The notes: generated from the letters alone by a model not told the origin. A DNA stretch of 64,000 nucleotides from Tomitella fengzijianii (GCF_007559025.1 NZ_CP041765.1:1298679-1362678); one strand, 5' to 3'; shown: positions 37,631 to 46,779, counted from the stretch's first letter. Numbers and translations are program-made.

Positions 37631-38596
37631 TCAGGAGCTCAGGCGCAGGCACACTATGGCCGCAGCGGTGAGCGCCGATGCGATGGAAACGACCACGGGC
37701 ACGACGGCCACGGTGACGGCGAGCGGGTAGTCCGCCGCCGCCCAGCGACGGCGGCCGCGATCGGGGCAGGCGCTGAGCCAGCACAGTCGTGCCGCCACCG
37801 CATCACCGGACAGTGCCAGCCCGGCCACGGGCGCGGCATACGGCGTGCCCGCGGCGAACTCATGCACGGTGAGGAGCGCGGCACCGACGGTGCCTGCGCC
37901 ATTGCTGTGCGCGGCACGATTGTCCGCGGAGAACTCGACGAGCGTGCGGACGGCGTCCGGTGCCCGGGCGAACAACGGGATGAACGGCAGTGCGGCGGCC
38001 GTCGCCTCCGCCAGCCCCACCAGCGCGTGGTGCCGCCCATGCAGGTGGGCCGCCTCATGGTCGAGTACGGCGGCGCGTTCGGCGGTGGGCAACCGGCGGA
38101 TATGCCCGCTCGCGATGATCGTCGGCGCCGCCCCGCCGACGCTGTAGCAGACCGGCTCGTCGGCATCGACCCACAGGACGGGGAACCCGCGGTGCGCGGT
38201 GCGGGAATCCGCGAGCCGATTCACCTCGAGCAGCAGCTTGGCCTCGGACGTGCGGCGCGTTCGCAGACGGCGCGCCACGGTGACCGCGACGAACAGCACG
38301 AGCCCGCCGAGCGCGGCGGTCGTCGCAACCTCCACGGCGGGAAGCCACGGGAGCGTGCCGTCCTCGCGCAACTGCTGCAGGCACACGTGGGCGGCGCCGA
38401 AGGTGGTGCGGCCCGGCTTGGTCATCAACGACACCGGGACGGCGATCAGGGCGCCCAGCACGAGCGTCATCGACGCTGTCCACGCGGCCAGCGCCAGGCG
38501 TGGGTGCAGCCCCGGCGCGACCGTGACGGACAGGTATCGGGGCGCGCCGAAACCGACGACGAGCGTCGCGATCAGCAGGCCGAGTGCGGCGATCAC
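37631..38596 (-). CDS. M56-family membrane metallopeptidase (BlaR1-like)
   Basis: A 321-residue membrane protein with the zinc motif HEAAH (about 179-183, AVLDHEAAHLHGRHH) and a downstream Glu/Asp region (LVEFSADNRAAH) typical of M56 peptidases. Hydrophobic segments lie at about 1-18, 34-58, 90-108 and 285-315, with a further segment after the HEAAH helix. It lacks the penicillin-binding sensor domain of BlaR1, as do most actinobacterial members. The GTG start overlaps the blaI stop by four bases (GTGA), so the two are translationally coupled. The family cleaves the BlaI repressor in response to cell-wall stress; the trigger here is unknown. Confidence 0.88.
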   Translation of the reverse strand: MIAALGLLIATLVVGFGAPRYLSVTVAPGLHPRLALAAWTASMTLVLGALIAVPVSLMTKPGRTTFGAAHVCLQQLREDGTLPWLPAVEVATTAALGGLVLFVAVTVARRLRTRRTSEAKLLLEVNRLADSRTAHRGFPVLWVDADEPVCYSVGGAAPTIIASGHIRRLPTAERAAVLDHEAAHLHGRHHALVGLAEATAAALPFIPLFARAPDAVRTLVEFSADNRAAHSNGAGTVGAALLTVHEFAAGTPYAAPVAGLALSGDAVAARLCWLSACPDRGRRRWAAADYPLAVTVAVVPVVVSIASALTAAAIVCLRLSS

Positions 38597-38982
38597 GTCG
38601 CAGTCCGTCCAGTGTCGGCGGGCCGGGCGCGTCCGGCCTTGCGCAGGGCACTGCGCAGGAACGCCGACTCCTCGTCGGTGGCGGACTGCGCGAAGTGCAG
38701 CAGCACGTTCTCCGGATCCCCACTCGAGGACAGCACCTCACGGAGCATCTCCGCGCCATACTGCGGGCGGGACTTGGCCGCACGATAGAGGAACGCGCGG
38801 CCGTCGCGCGTCCTGTCCGCCATGCCCTTGCCGTGCAGGTTGTCGAGGACCGTCATCACCGTGGTGTAGGCGTGGGTGCGGGGGGCGTCGAGACGCTCGA
38901 GAACCTGGCGCACCCGCAGCGGCTCAGTGCTGGCCCACAAAACCTGCATGACGGCCGACTCGAGCTCGCCCAGCCTCACCAT
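38593..38982 (-). CDS. blaI: BlaI/MecI/CopY-family transcriptional repressor
   Basis: A 129-residue winged-helix repressor. The family opening LGELESAVMQVLW, the recognition region YTTVMTVLDNLHGKGMADRTRDGRAFLYRA and the C-terminal dimerisation helix (MLREVLSSSGDPENVLLHFAQSA) are clear. ATG at 38982 is the natural N-terminus for this family; an upstream start at 39038 is in another frame and encodes a short peptide that ends inside the second blaI codon. It is the first gene of a blaI-M56 operon. No beta-lactamase gene is in the window. No TACTA dyad is seen at its own promoter. Confidence 0.92.
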   Translation of the reverse strand: MVRLGELESAVMQVLWASTEPLRVRQVLERLDAPRTHAYTTVMTVLDNLHGKGMADRTRDGRAFLYRAAKSRPQYGAEMLREVLSSSGDPENVLLHFAQSATDEESAFLRSALRKAGRARPADTGRTAT

Positions 38983-39038
38983 GAGGACAGCCTCACCGGC
39001 CGCTTCGGCGGCCGCTGCCCGCATATGTCGTCCGGCAT
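38976..39038 (-). CDS. Possible 20-codon leader peptide overlapping blaI
   Basis: An ATG at 39038 has the best ribosome site of the locus (AGGAGT, 4-5 bases upstream) and opens a 20-codon frame, MPDDICGQRPPKRPVRLSSW, whose TGA overlaps the ATG-GTG start of blaI. This geometry would couple blaI translation to the leader. It could be chance; the peptide has no recognised similarity. Confidence 0.4.
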   Translation of the reverse strand: MPDDICGQRPPKRPVRLSSW

Positions 39039-39138
39039 CGGTACTCCTGGTCGAAGGTCTGGTCCAGGCCAGTCTAACCTCGCCGCGGCATGGGCCGGCG
39101 TCCGCTCTTCGGGAGCGGCCGCAGGTGACGACGTGGCC

Positions 39139-40692
39139 CTACTGGTCGCTCCTGATCATCTCCGCGCACTTCTCGCCGATCATCATCGTCGTGATGTTGG
39201 GGTTGACGGCGACGATGTTCGGCATGATCGACGCGTCGGCGACGCGGAGGCCGCGTACGCCCTTCACCCGCAGCTGTGGATCGAGCGGGGCGCCGGGATC
39301 GTCCGGCGATCCCATCGGCACGGAGCCCGTCGGGTGGTAGACGGTGTTGTGGGTGCGGGTGATGTAGTCGGCGATCTCGTCGTCGGTGCGCACCGCATCG
39401 CCGGGGAACAGTTCCATGCCCGCCCACTCGGCCATCGCGGGCTGCGCGACGATCTCCCGCGCAAGCTTGATCCCGTAGGTCATGATGTCCATGTCGTACG
39501 GGTCCGAGAAGTACCGGGGGTCCACCCTCGGCTTGTCGCGGAAGTCCCGGCTGCGCAGCCGGACGGTGCCGCGGGAGCGTGCCTTCGTCACATTCGGGGT
39601 CAGGCAGAACGCGTTCTCCGACGTCGGATATCCCTGCCGGACTGTGTGCATGTCGAACGGGGTGTTGCCGAAGTGGAACATCAGGTCCGGCCGGTCCAGC
39701 CCCTCCACGGTGTTCGTGAAGATCCCGATTTCCCACCACTGCAGCGATTCGGTGACCATCGGCTTGCGTGCGTCCCACTGGATGACGCCCTCGGGGTGGT
39801 CCTGCAGGTGCGAGCCGACGCCGGGGGAGTCCACCAGCACGTCCACGCCCACCTCACGCAGGTGCGCGGCCGGGCCGATGCCGGAGAGCATCAGCAACTT
39901 GGGCGAGTCGATGGCGCCCGCCGAGACGATGACTTCGCGGTCGGCGTGGATGGTGTCGGTGCGCACGAGGTCCGGGTTCAGCACCTGGACCCCGGTGCAG
40001 CGCTTGCTGTCGTCGATGACGAGCTTCTTGGCCCACCGGCCGGTGAGCACCGACAGATTGGCACGCGTGTCCATGACGGGGTGCAGGTAGGACACGGACG
40101 ACGACGAGCGTACGCCGTTGTCCAGCGCGTTCGTCTGGAAGAAGCCGGCCCCCTTGACCACGGTGCCGTCGTTGAACTGGACGGTGGGGATGCCGGCCTG
40201 GGCGCAGGCCTCCAGGATGGCGACCCCGGCCGGGTCCTCGGGCGCGATGTTGCGGATGCGCACCGGGCCGTCGTGGCCGTGGCGGTCGCCGGGCTGGTCG
40301 TTGTTCTCGAGCCCGCGCACCAGCGGCAGCGTCTTCTCGGATTCCCAGCCGGTGCAGCCCCAGTCGGCCGCCCACTCGTCGAGGTCCTCGGCCGGCGGCC
40401 AGAACGCGATGCACGAGTTGTGGGACGAGCAGCCGCCGAGCACCTTCGCCCGCGCGTGCCGCATGAACGAGTTGCCGTGCTCCTGCGGCTCGACCAGGTA
40501 GTCCCAGTCGTAGCCGGATTCGAGCAGCGCCGGCCAGCGGGTGAGCTGCAGGATCGCGTCGTCGCCCACGTCGCTGGGGCCCGCCTCGATCAGCGCGACA
40601 GTCACCGACGGGTCCTCGCTCAGCCGGACCGCGACCGCCGCGCCCGCGCTGCCGCCGCCGACCACGACGTAGTCGAAACGCTGCTCTGCCAT
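39139..40692 (-). CDS. betA: GMC-family oxidoreductase, probable choline dehydrogenase/oxidase
   Basis: A 517-residue FAD enzyme of the GMC family. The FAD motif VVVGGGSAGAAVAVRLSE lies at 9-26, the signature GGCSSHNSCIAFWPP near 85, the catalytic His in NTVYHPTGSVPMG near 450, and the second active-site residue is Asn in AVNPNITTMMIGEKC. The last gene of a three-gene set with a BCCT carrier and an aldehyde dehydrogenase, it most likely oxidises choline to betaine aldehyde. An actinobacterial choline-oxidase-type activity is possible, because the PD-N/Asn pair fits both types. AAGGAGACCCC precedes the ATG. It is 24 bp after betB on the same strand. Confidence 0.88.
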   Translation of the reverse strand: MAEQRFDYVVVGGGSAGAAVAVRLSEDPSVTVALIEAGPSDVGDDAILQLTRWPALLESGYDWDYLVEPQEHGNSFMRHARAKVLGGCSSHNSCIAFWPPAEDLDEWAADWGCTGWESEKTLPLVRGLENNDQPGDRHGHDGPVRIRNIAPEDPAGVAILEACAQAGIPTVQFNDGTVVKGAGFFQTNALDNGVRSSSSVSYLHPVMDTRANLSVLTGRWAKKLVIDDSKRCTGVQVLNPDLVRTDTIHADREVIVSAGAIDSPKLLMLSGIGPAAHLREVGVDVLVDSPGVGSHLQDHPEGVIQWDARKPMVTESLQWWEIGIFTNTVEGLDRPDLMFHFGNTPFDMHTVRQGYPTSENAFCLTPNVTKARSRGTVRLRSRDFRDKPRVDPRYFSDPYDMDIMTYGIKLAREIVAQPAMAEWAGMELFPGDAVRTDDEIADYITRTHNTVYHPTGSVPMGSPDDPGAPLDPQLRVKGVRGLRVADASIMPNIVAVNPNITTMMIGEKCAEMIRSDQ

Positions 40693-40716
40693 GGGGTCTC
40701 CTTAGCGGGGATTCGC

Positions 40717-42192
40717 TCAGTGCTGCGGGAACCAGCCGGTGACGGCGGGCCGCAGGTTCTGGTAGATGTGCTTGGTCTCCTGGTACTCGGCCAGGCCGGT
40801 GGGCCCCAGCTCGCGGCCGTTTCCGGACATGCCGTACCCGCCCCATTCGGCCTGCGGCAGGTACGGGTGGAAGTCGTTGATCCACACGGTGCCGTGCCGC
40901 AGACGTGCGGCGACGCGTTCGGTCTTGCCGGCATCCTGGCTCCACACGCCTGCGGCCAGCCCGTAGGAGGTGTCGTTGGCGATGGCCACCGCCTCGTCCT
41001 CGGTGCGGAACGTCTCGACGGTGACCACGGGCCCGAAGCCCTCGTCCTGCACCACGGACATCTCCGAGCGGCATGCGTCGAGCACGGTCGGCGTGTAGTA
41101 GAAGCCGGATTCGAGTGCGCCCGCGGGCCACTCGCCGCCGCAGCGCAGCACCGCGCCCTCGTCGATGCCGGCCTGCACGTAGGCGGTGACCTTGTCGCGG
41201 TGCGCCGCGGAGATCAGCGGCCCGGTCTCGGCGGCCTCGTCGAACGGGCCGCCAAGGCGGATCTGCTGCGCACGGCGGACGAGCTCGTCGACGAACCGGT
41301 CGCGGATCGACTCCTCGACGATGAGCCGGGATCCGGCGGAGCACACCTGCCCGCTGTGCACGAACGCAGCGTTGAGGGCGTTGTCGACGGCGGCGTCGAA
41401 GTCGGCGTCCGCGAAAACCACGTTGGGGTTCTTGCCGCCGAGCTCCAGCGCCACCTTCTTCACCGTCGGGGCGGCGGACGCGGCGATGACACGGCCGGTG
41501 GCGAGCCCGCCGGTGAACGAGACCAGGTCCACGTCGGGATGCTCCGACAGCGGCGCGCCCGCAGTGGCGCCGGCGCCGAGCACCAGGTTGCCGACGCCCG
41601 CCGGCAGCCCGAGCCCGTCGAGCACGTCCATCAGGAGGATGGCGGTGTGCGGGGTGAGCTCGCTGGGCTTGAGCACGAACGTGTCGCCCGCCGCCAGCGC
41701 CGGGGCGACCTTCCAGGCCACCTGTAGCAGCGGATAGTTCCAGGGGGTGATCATCCCGCACACGCCCACCGGCTCGTGCACGATCCGGCTCGCGACGTCG
41801 GGGATGCCCGGGTCCACCACGCGGCCGGCCTCCTGGCCGGCGAGCCGGCCGAAGTAGCGGAAGCTCGCCGCGATGTCGTCCATGTCGATCTCGCTCTCCA
41901 CCAGCCGCTTGCCGGTGTCGAGCGATTCCGCGCGCGCGAATTCCGCCTTGCGCGTGCCGCCGATGACGTCCGCCACCGCGAGCAGCAGCGCCCCGCGCTC
42001 GGCGGCGGGCGTCCCGCTCCAACCGCCCTCGTCGAAGGCGCTGCGGGCCGCGGCGATGGCGGCGACCGTGTCCTCACGGGTGGCCTCGCTGACCGAGCCC
42101 ACCGGGCTGCCGTCGGCGGGGCAGTGGATCTCCCGCGTGCCGCCGTCCGCTGCCGCGGTCCACCGGCCGTCGATGAACAATGTCGATGGCAT
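40717..42192 (-). CDS. betB: Betaine aldehyde dehydrogenase-like aldehyde dehydrogenase
   Basis: A 491-residue NAD(P)-dependent aldehyde dehydrogenase. It shows the catalytic Glu in VALELGGKNPNVVF (about 250), the nucleophile Cys in FVHSGQVCSAGSRL (about 285), the oxyanion Asn in ITPWNYPLLQVAWK and the cofactor loop SFTGGLATGR. Context in the bet set points to oxidation of betaine aldehyde to glycine betaine. ATG at 42192 has GAGGAGAAGG just upstream; the frame is open further, without support. It is 65 bp downstream of the carrier gene and 24 bp upstream of betA, so the three form one operon. The tail HIYQNLRPAVTGWFPQH is typical of the BADH type. Confidence 0.9.
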   Translation of the reverse strand: MPSTLFIDGRWTAAADGGTREIHCPADGSPVGSVSEATREDTVAAIAAARSAFDEGGWSGTPAAERGALLLAVADVIGGTRKAEFARAESLDTGKRLVESEIDMDDIAASFRYFGRLAGQEAGRVVDPGIPDVASRIVHEPVGVCGMITPWNYPLLQVAWKVAPALAAGDTFVLKPSELTPHTAILLMDVLDGLGLPAGVGNLVLGAGATAGAPLSEHPDVDLVSFTGGLATGRVIAASAAPTVKKVALELGGKNPNVVFADADFDAAVDNALNAAFVHSGQVCSAGSRLIVEESIRDRFVDELVRRAQQIRLGGPFDEAAETGPLISAAHRDKVTAYVQAGIDEGAVLRCGGEWPAGALESGFYYTPTVLDACRSEMSVVQDEGFGPVVTVETFRTEDEAVAIANDTSYGLAAGVWSQDAGKTERVAARLRHGTVWINDFHPYLPQAEWGGYGMSGNGRELGPTGLAEYQETKHIYQNLRPAVTGWFPQH

Positions 42193-42257
42193 GGGTGCCT
42201 TCTCCTCGTGATGTCGGTGGGGTCGGTGGTGCCGGGGGGGGTGTCGGTGCGGCCGGG

Positions 42258-44333
42258 TCACGCTCCGGTGGAGCTCTCCCTGATGCGCAGGAAACCGAGA
42301 TGCCGTTCGTACTGGTCCAGGACGTCTTCGATGATCTGGTCCTTGGTGAAACCCATGATGTCGTAGCCCTGACCGGTGCCGCCGTCCACGTACACCTCCA
42401 TACGGAGGTACTCGTCGGAGGTGCGCGGCAGGCTCATCCCGTAGGCGGGCACGGCGACCCGTCGGCGCCACACCTGGTAGTGGAACGGCGTGGTGCCCTC
42501 CGAACCCACCTCGAGCTCGATCAGCTCGTCCTCCCCGGGGCCTCCGTCCGTCTCCGGCGCCCCCGGCGACGCGATCGGCCCGCAGTGCGCGTCGATACCG
42601 CGGCTGCGCAGCTCGTCGACCACCTCGCCGAGGCTCGGCAGGAGCACGTTCCGTTCGAAATCGCGCGCCCGCTCCTCACCGGGGAGACTGAGTACCCGTC
42701 CGAGTCTGTGCCGCCAGGACTGCGTGCGTTCGTTCCTGGTGCGGCCGGACAGCGAACCCGGCAGGCTCCGCTGGGCGCTCTCCACCCGGAACGACTCGAC
42801 CCGCAGTGAGCGGTACAGACCGATGATCACGAGGATGATGACGAAGGCGAAGGGCAGCCCCATGATCACCGTGGCGCTCTGCAGTGCTCCGACCCCGCCG
42901 ACGATGAGCATCGCCACGGTGAGCGTGCCGGTGGCCAGGGCCCAGAAGATGCGCAGCGCGGGCCGGCCGTCGTGCTGCGGGCTGGGCAGCTTAGACGACA
43001 GGTTCGCCATCACCAGCGCGGCCGAGTCCGCGGAGGTCACGTAGAACAGCAGCGCGGTCAAGGTGGCCACGGCCGCGACGGCGACGAACGCCGGATAGTT
43101 GTTGAGCAGTTCGTAGAAGGCGCCCTCGGGTTCGAGCACCGCCTGTTCCCCGAACTCGTCATCGCCCGATCGCACCAGGTCCAGCGCCGAATTGCCGTAG
43201 ATCGACGCCCACATGAGGATGTAGAGGAACGGGATCGTCAGCGTGCCCAGGACGAACTGCCGGATGGTGCGTCCGCGGGAGATCCTGGCCAGGAACAGGC
43301 CCACGAACGAGGCCCACGCGATCCACCACGCCCAGAAGAACACCGTCCAGTCGGTCATCCAGGTGCCGGTGTCCTCGTAGGCGAAGGTCTGGCCGACCAT
43401 GCCGGGGAAGAGCCGGAAGAAGTCGGCGACGTTGAGCACGAGGGCGTCGAGCAGGAACCGGGTCTTGCCCATCACCAGCACCCAGATGCTCAGCGCGAGC
43501 GCCAGGAACACGTTGAGAAGCGAGAGCATCTTGATGCCCTTGTCCACGCCGGAGATGGCGGACAGCGTGGCGACGGCGACGCCGACGACGACGATGGCGA
43601 TCTGCGTGCCGGTGCCGATCGGGATGCCGAACACCATCTGCAGGCCCACGTTGACCATGACCACGCCGATGCCCAGCGATGTCGCGACGCCGAAGATCGT
43701 GCCGAGCAGCGCGGCGAAGTCGACCGTGTCGCCCAGGGCCCCCTTGACGCGCTTGCCGAACACGGGCGCAAGGGCGGAGCGGATGGCCAGCGGCATGTTC
43801 TTGCGGTACGCGAAGTAGGCGAGCGCGATGCCCATCAGCGCGTAGAGGCCCCAGCCGCTGACGCCGTAGTGGAAGAGGGTCCACGCGACGCCCTCGCGTG
43901 CGGCGTCGACGGTCTCCGGCGCGGTGCTGGGAGGGTCGAGGTATTGGGTGACGGGCTCCGAGACGGCGAAGTACATCAGGTCCGTGCTGATGCCGGCGGC
44001 GAACAGCATCGACGCCCACGACATCAGTCCGAACTCGGGCTGGGAGTGCGCCGGGCCGAGCTTGATTCCGCCGTACCGGGACACGGCCAGATAGATGACG
44101 AAGACCAGCACCACGGCGACGAGCGCCACGTAGAACCAGCCGAACCAGTCCGACGTCCAGGTGACGACGCTGCCGAGCACCGATTCCGCGTTCTCGGGCG
44201 CGATGAGCGCCCAGAGGGTGATCGCCAGGGTGACCGTCGCCGCGGGGACGAACACCCGCCAGTTGGTCCGCGCCCGGTCGGGCGCTTCGTCGACGTCGGC
44301 CGGATCGGAGGACTCGATCGTGGTGGCACTCAC
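42258..44333 (-). CDS. betT: BCCT-family choline/betaine transporter (BetT-like)
   Basis: A 691-residue secondary carrier. About 12 hydrophobic segments span residues 25-505, including the family signature FFWAWWIAWASFVGLFLARISRGRTIRQF and the Gly-rich GVATSLGIGVVMVNVGLQM. A long hydrophilic C-terminal domain (about 510-691) resembles that of BetT, where it sets osmotic activation. With betB and betA downstream, the likely substrate is choline, imported for osmoprotection. The start is GTG at 44333 with AAGGA about 9 bases upstream. No BetI regulator is visible. The 456-bp upstream region holds a 15-bp tandem array. Confidence 0.92.
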   Translation of the reverse strand: MSATTIESSDPADVDEAPDRARTNWRVFVPAATVTLAITLWALIAPENAESVLGSVVTWTSDWFGWFYVALVAVVLVFVIYLAVSRYGGIKLGPAHSQPEFGLMSWASMLFAAGISTDLMYFAVSEPVTQYLDPPSTAPETVDAAREGVAWTLFHYGVSGWGLYALMGIALAYFAYRKNMPLAIRSALAPVFGKRVKGALGDTVDFAALLGTIFGVATSLGIGVVMVNVGLQMVFGIPIGTGTQIAIVVVGVAVATLSAISGVDKGIKMLSLLNVFLALALSIWVLVMGKTRFLLDALVLNVADFFRLFPGMVGQTFAYEDTGTWMTDWTVFFWAWWIAWASFVGLFLARISRGRTIRQFVLGTLTIPFLYILMWASIYGNSALDLVRSGDDEFGEQAVLEPEGAFYELLNNYPAFVAVAAVATLTALLFYVTSADSAALVMANLSSKLPSPQHDGRPALRIFWALATGTLTVAMLIVGGVGALQSATVIMGLPFAFVIILVIIGLYRSLRVESFRVESAQRSLPGSLSGRTRNERTQSWRHRLGRVLSLPGEERARDFERNVLLPSLGEVVDELRSRGIDAHCGPIASPGAPETDGGPGEDELIELEVGSEGTTPFHYQVWRRRVAVPAYGMSLPRTSDEYLRMEVYVDGGTGQGYDIMGFTKDQIIEDVLDQYERHLGFLRIRESSTGA

Positions 44334-44403
44334 GTGGCGGATTCCTTTCGCAGGCTGACGTATGCCCCGCCGCGGAGACGAGTACGGGCCGGTCGACGCG
44401 GCT

Positions 44404-44463
44404 GCGTCCGGCCCGTCCTGTCCGACCCGCTCTTGTCCGACCCGCTCTTGTCCGGACCGATCC
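44404..44463. repeat. 15-bp tandem array between betT and phoD
   Basis: TGTCCGACCCGCTCT occurs exactly twice (44419-44433, 44434-44448), flanked by diverged units at 44404-44418 and 44449-44463. It lies 71-130 bp upstream of the betT start, in the shared promoter region. Confidence 0.85.
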
Positions 44464-44789
44464 CGTCAGGTCGTGGCGTTCGGACCGGCGAGTGCACGGA
44501 CAGCGGCGATTTCACAGTAGGCCACGTGGGCGCACGGCGAGCCCGGATGCTGAAACGGGCCTGGACAGGAAGAAGTGGATATGCATGGTGCGGCATGTAG
44601 TGCCACCTGCGGGATCATCAGCAACGGTGACGCGGATCATGCGCTGCGGGAGTGGATCTCCGCGTTCCTGCGCCACCCCCGTTCGAGGGGATCACGCCGG
44701 CGGGGCGGGGCGGGATTTCATCGGAAGGTCGCTTCCGCTTCGGCTCGGATCCGCGTCCCGGTGAAGACGGGCGACTTGACTCGGGGACC
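44464..44789. other. Intergenic region betT-phoD (no supported gene)
   Basis: About 326 bp. It must carry the phoD promoter, and the AT-richer segment around 44511-44530 may hold the betT promoter. A short frame starting at 44581 has a GGAAG ribosome-like site, but its product is Arg/Ala-rich and resembles nothing I know; I do not call it. Confidence 0.45.
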
Positions 44790-46430
44790 ATGAGCAGACC
44801 AGAGATATCCCTGCCCGACCTTTCCGTCTCCGGCGGCACCACGCGCCGTGGCTTCCTCACGTGGAGCGCCCTGGTGGGCGCGGCGGCGTTCACCCCCGCG
44901 ATGCTGTCCGGGCCCGACGCCGCGGCCGCCCCCGCGGCCGGTTCGCTGGGCAGCGCCGGAAGCCTCGGAGGCGGTCATCCGTTCGCGCTCGGCGTGGCGT
45001 CGGGCGACCCGCTGCCGGATTCGGTGATCCTGTGGACCCGCGTGACGACCGATCCGCTGGTACCGGGCGGCGGGGTGCCGCCCGTACCGGTGCCGGTGGA
45101 CTGGGAGGTGGCCCGCGACGAGCGCTTCCGGGACGTCGTGGCCCGCGGCACCGACGTGGCGTTGCCGGCCGCGGCGCACTCCGTGCACGTCGACGTGCGG
45201 GGGCTCGAACCGTGGCGCCGCTACTTCTACCGGTTCCGGGCGCTGGGGGAGCTCTCTCCCGTCGGCCGCACGCGGACGGCGCCCGCAGCGGGGGCCGACG
45301 TCGGCGCGGTGGCCTTCGCCTGGGCGTCCTGCCAGGCCTGGTATCAGGGTTACTTCACGGCGTACGCGGACATGGCCGCGCAGGACCTGGATGTGGTGTT
45401 CCACCTCGGCGACTACATCTACGAGTACGACCTGCCGAAGGACTCCGTGCGCCCGCTCGACGGACTGAGCCCGGAGGTGCGCCGGGAGACGACGACGCTG
45501 CAGGACTACCGGCTGCGCTACGGGCTGTTCAAGAGCGACGAGCACCTGCAGAGCGCGCACCGCGCTGCGCCGTGGATCCACACCATCGACGACCACGAGG
45601 TGGACAACAACTGGGCGTCGGCGATCTCGCAGGACGAGGGCGCCGACCCGCGTGCGTTCCTCGAGCGGCGCGCGCAGGCCTTCCGGGCGTGGTGGGAGCA
45701 CACACCCACCCGGGTGCTGCCACCGTCGGGGCCGGACATGCGCCTGTACCGGCGCTACGAATACGGCAGTCTGGCGTCGTTCTCCGTGCTCGACACCCGC
45801 CAGTACCGCAGCGACCAGGCGCACGGAGACGGCCAGCACGTGCAGGACAAGGTCACCGCCGACCCGGGGCGCACGATCACCGGCGGGGAGCAGGAGCAGT
45901 GGATCCTCGACGGGTTCGACAGGTCGCACGCCCGCTGGAACTTCCTGGCGCACCAGACCGTCATCACCGACCTGCCGCGGATCCGGGACGGTGAGCGCCA
46001 GGTCGGCATGGACGGCTGGAGCGGGTATGAGGCGTCGCGGCACCGGGTCCTGGACGGCGCGCGGGATCGCGGTGTGCGCAACCTCGTCTCGATGGTCGGC
46101 GACATCCACCGCACCACCGTCTCCGAGCTGCGCCGCGATTATCGCGACGACTCGTCGCCGGCGGTCGGCGTGGAGATCGCCGGCACGTCCATCTCCTCCG
46201 GTAAGGACGGCGCGGACAGCGACAAGGCGAACGAGGAGTTCCTCGCGAACAATCCCGCGATGAAGTTCGGCAGCGCCCAGCGCGGATACGTGCTCTGCGA
46301 GCTGCGGCCGGACCGGTGGCAGGCGCAGCTGAGAGTGACCGACAAAGTGACCGTGCCCGGCCGTCCGGTGCGCACCCGGGCCACGATCACCGTGCCCGAC
46401 GGGAGGCCGGAGATCGACGTGCGCGCGTGA
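44790..46430 (+). CDS. PhoD-like alkaline phosphatase, Tat-exported
   Basis: A 546-residue secreted phosphatase/phosphodiesterase. The twin-arginine signal (TTRRGFLTWSALVGAAAF, about 17-35) precedes an Ala-rich cleavage region. An N-terminal Fn3-like PhoD_N domain follows (ALGVASGDPLPDSVILWTRV). The catalytic domain has FAWASCQAWYQGYF, HLGDYIYEYD, TIDDHEVDNNW and LAHQTVITDLP, residues that hold Fe/Ca in PhoD enzymes. It should release phosphate from phosphodiesters outside the membrane. ATG at 44790 is chosen as giving the correct signal peptide, although its ribosome site (CTCGGGGACC) is weak. No pho box was identified. Confidence 0.9.
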   Translation: MSRPEISLPDLSVSGGTTRRGFLTWSALVGAAAFTPAMLSGPDAAAAPAAGSLGSAGSLGGGHPFALGVASGDPLPDSVILWTRVTTDPLVPGGGVPPVPVPVDWEVARDERFRDVVARGTDVALPAAAHSVHVDVRGLEPWRRYFYRFRALGELSPVGRTRTAPAAGADVGAVAFAWASCQAWYQGYFTAYADMAAQDLDVVFHLGDYIYEYDLPKDSVRPLDGLSPEVRRETTTLQDYRLRYGLFKSDEHLQSAHRAAPWIHTIDDHEVDNNWASAISQDEGADPRAFLERRAQAFRAWWEHTPTRVLPPSGPDMRLYRRYEYGSLASFSVLDTRQYRSDQAHGDGQHVQDKVTADPGRTITGGEQEQWILDGFDRSHARWNFLAHQTVITDLPRIRDGERQVGMDGWSGYEASRHRVLDGARDRGVRNLVSMVGDIHRTTVSELRRDYRDDSSPAVGVEIAGTSISSGKDGADSDKANEEFLANNPAMKFGSAQRGYVLCELRPDRWQAQLRVTDKVTVPGRPVRTRATITVPDGRPEIDVRA

Positions 46431-46449
46431 GGGTGCGGGGGAGGAGAGG

Positions 46450-46779
46450 ATGGCCCGCATCGAAGTCGAGAACGACCCGACAATCAGGCGGAACACCCTC
46501 GTCGAGCACGAGCCCTGCCTGCGCGAGTACTTCGCGCACGGGATCAGGCGCGGCTGAACGCGGAGGTCCCATCCGGCGCGTCACGCCCGTGGCCTCGTCG
46601 GGGTCACGCGGCGCGATGTCCGCACCGACTGCACGGTGCGCGAGGACGTCAAGTCCACGCTGTGGTCGCCGCTCAAGCGACTGCTCAATAAGCACGGGTA
46701 CCCGTCGGACGAGCAACCCGCCGCGATCAAGGCGGTTATCGTCCAGATGGAGGCCATCGCACCGAGAATGGGCGCATGA
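46450..46779 (+). pseudogene. Remnant of a type I restriction HsdR C-terminus
   Basis: From about 46603 to 46779 the frame reads TVREDVKSTLWSPLKRLLNKHGYPSDEQ, then a helix ending in IVQMEAIAPRMGA and a stop. This matches the C-terminal end of HsdR restriction subunits (typical form VREDVRAKLRxxIKRLLxKYxYPPDKQ...). The same frame runs upstream through an in-frame TGA at 46555-46557 to an ATG at 46450, whose 35-codon start I do not recognise. No other hsd genes are near. The remnant's stop overlaps the start of the next gene by four bases (ATGA). Confidence 0.6.

Noticed and set aside
44581-44793. Small frame with a GGAAG ribosome-like site upstream of phoD.
   Set aside because: The product is Arg/Ala-rich without any recognised feature, and the frame runs into the phoD start; it looks like chance coding in GC-rich DNA.
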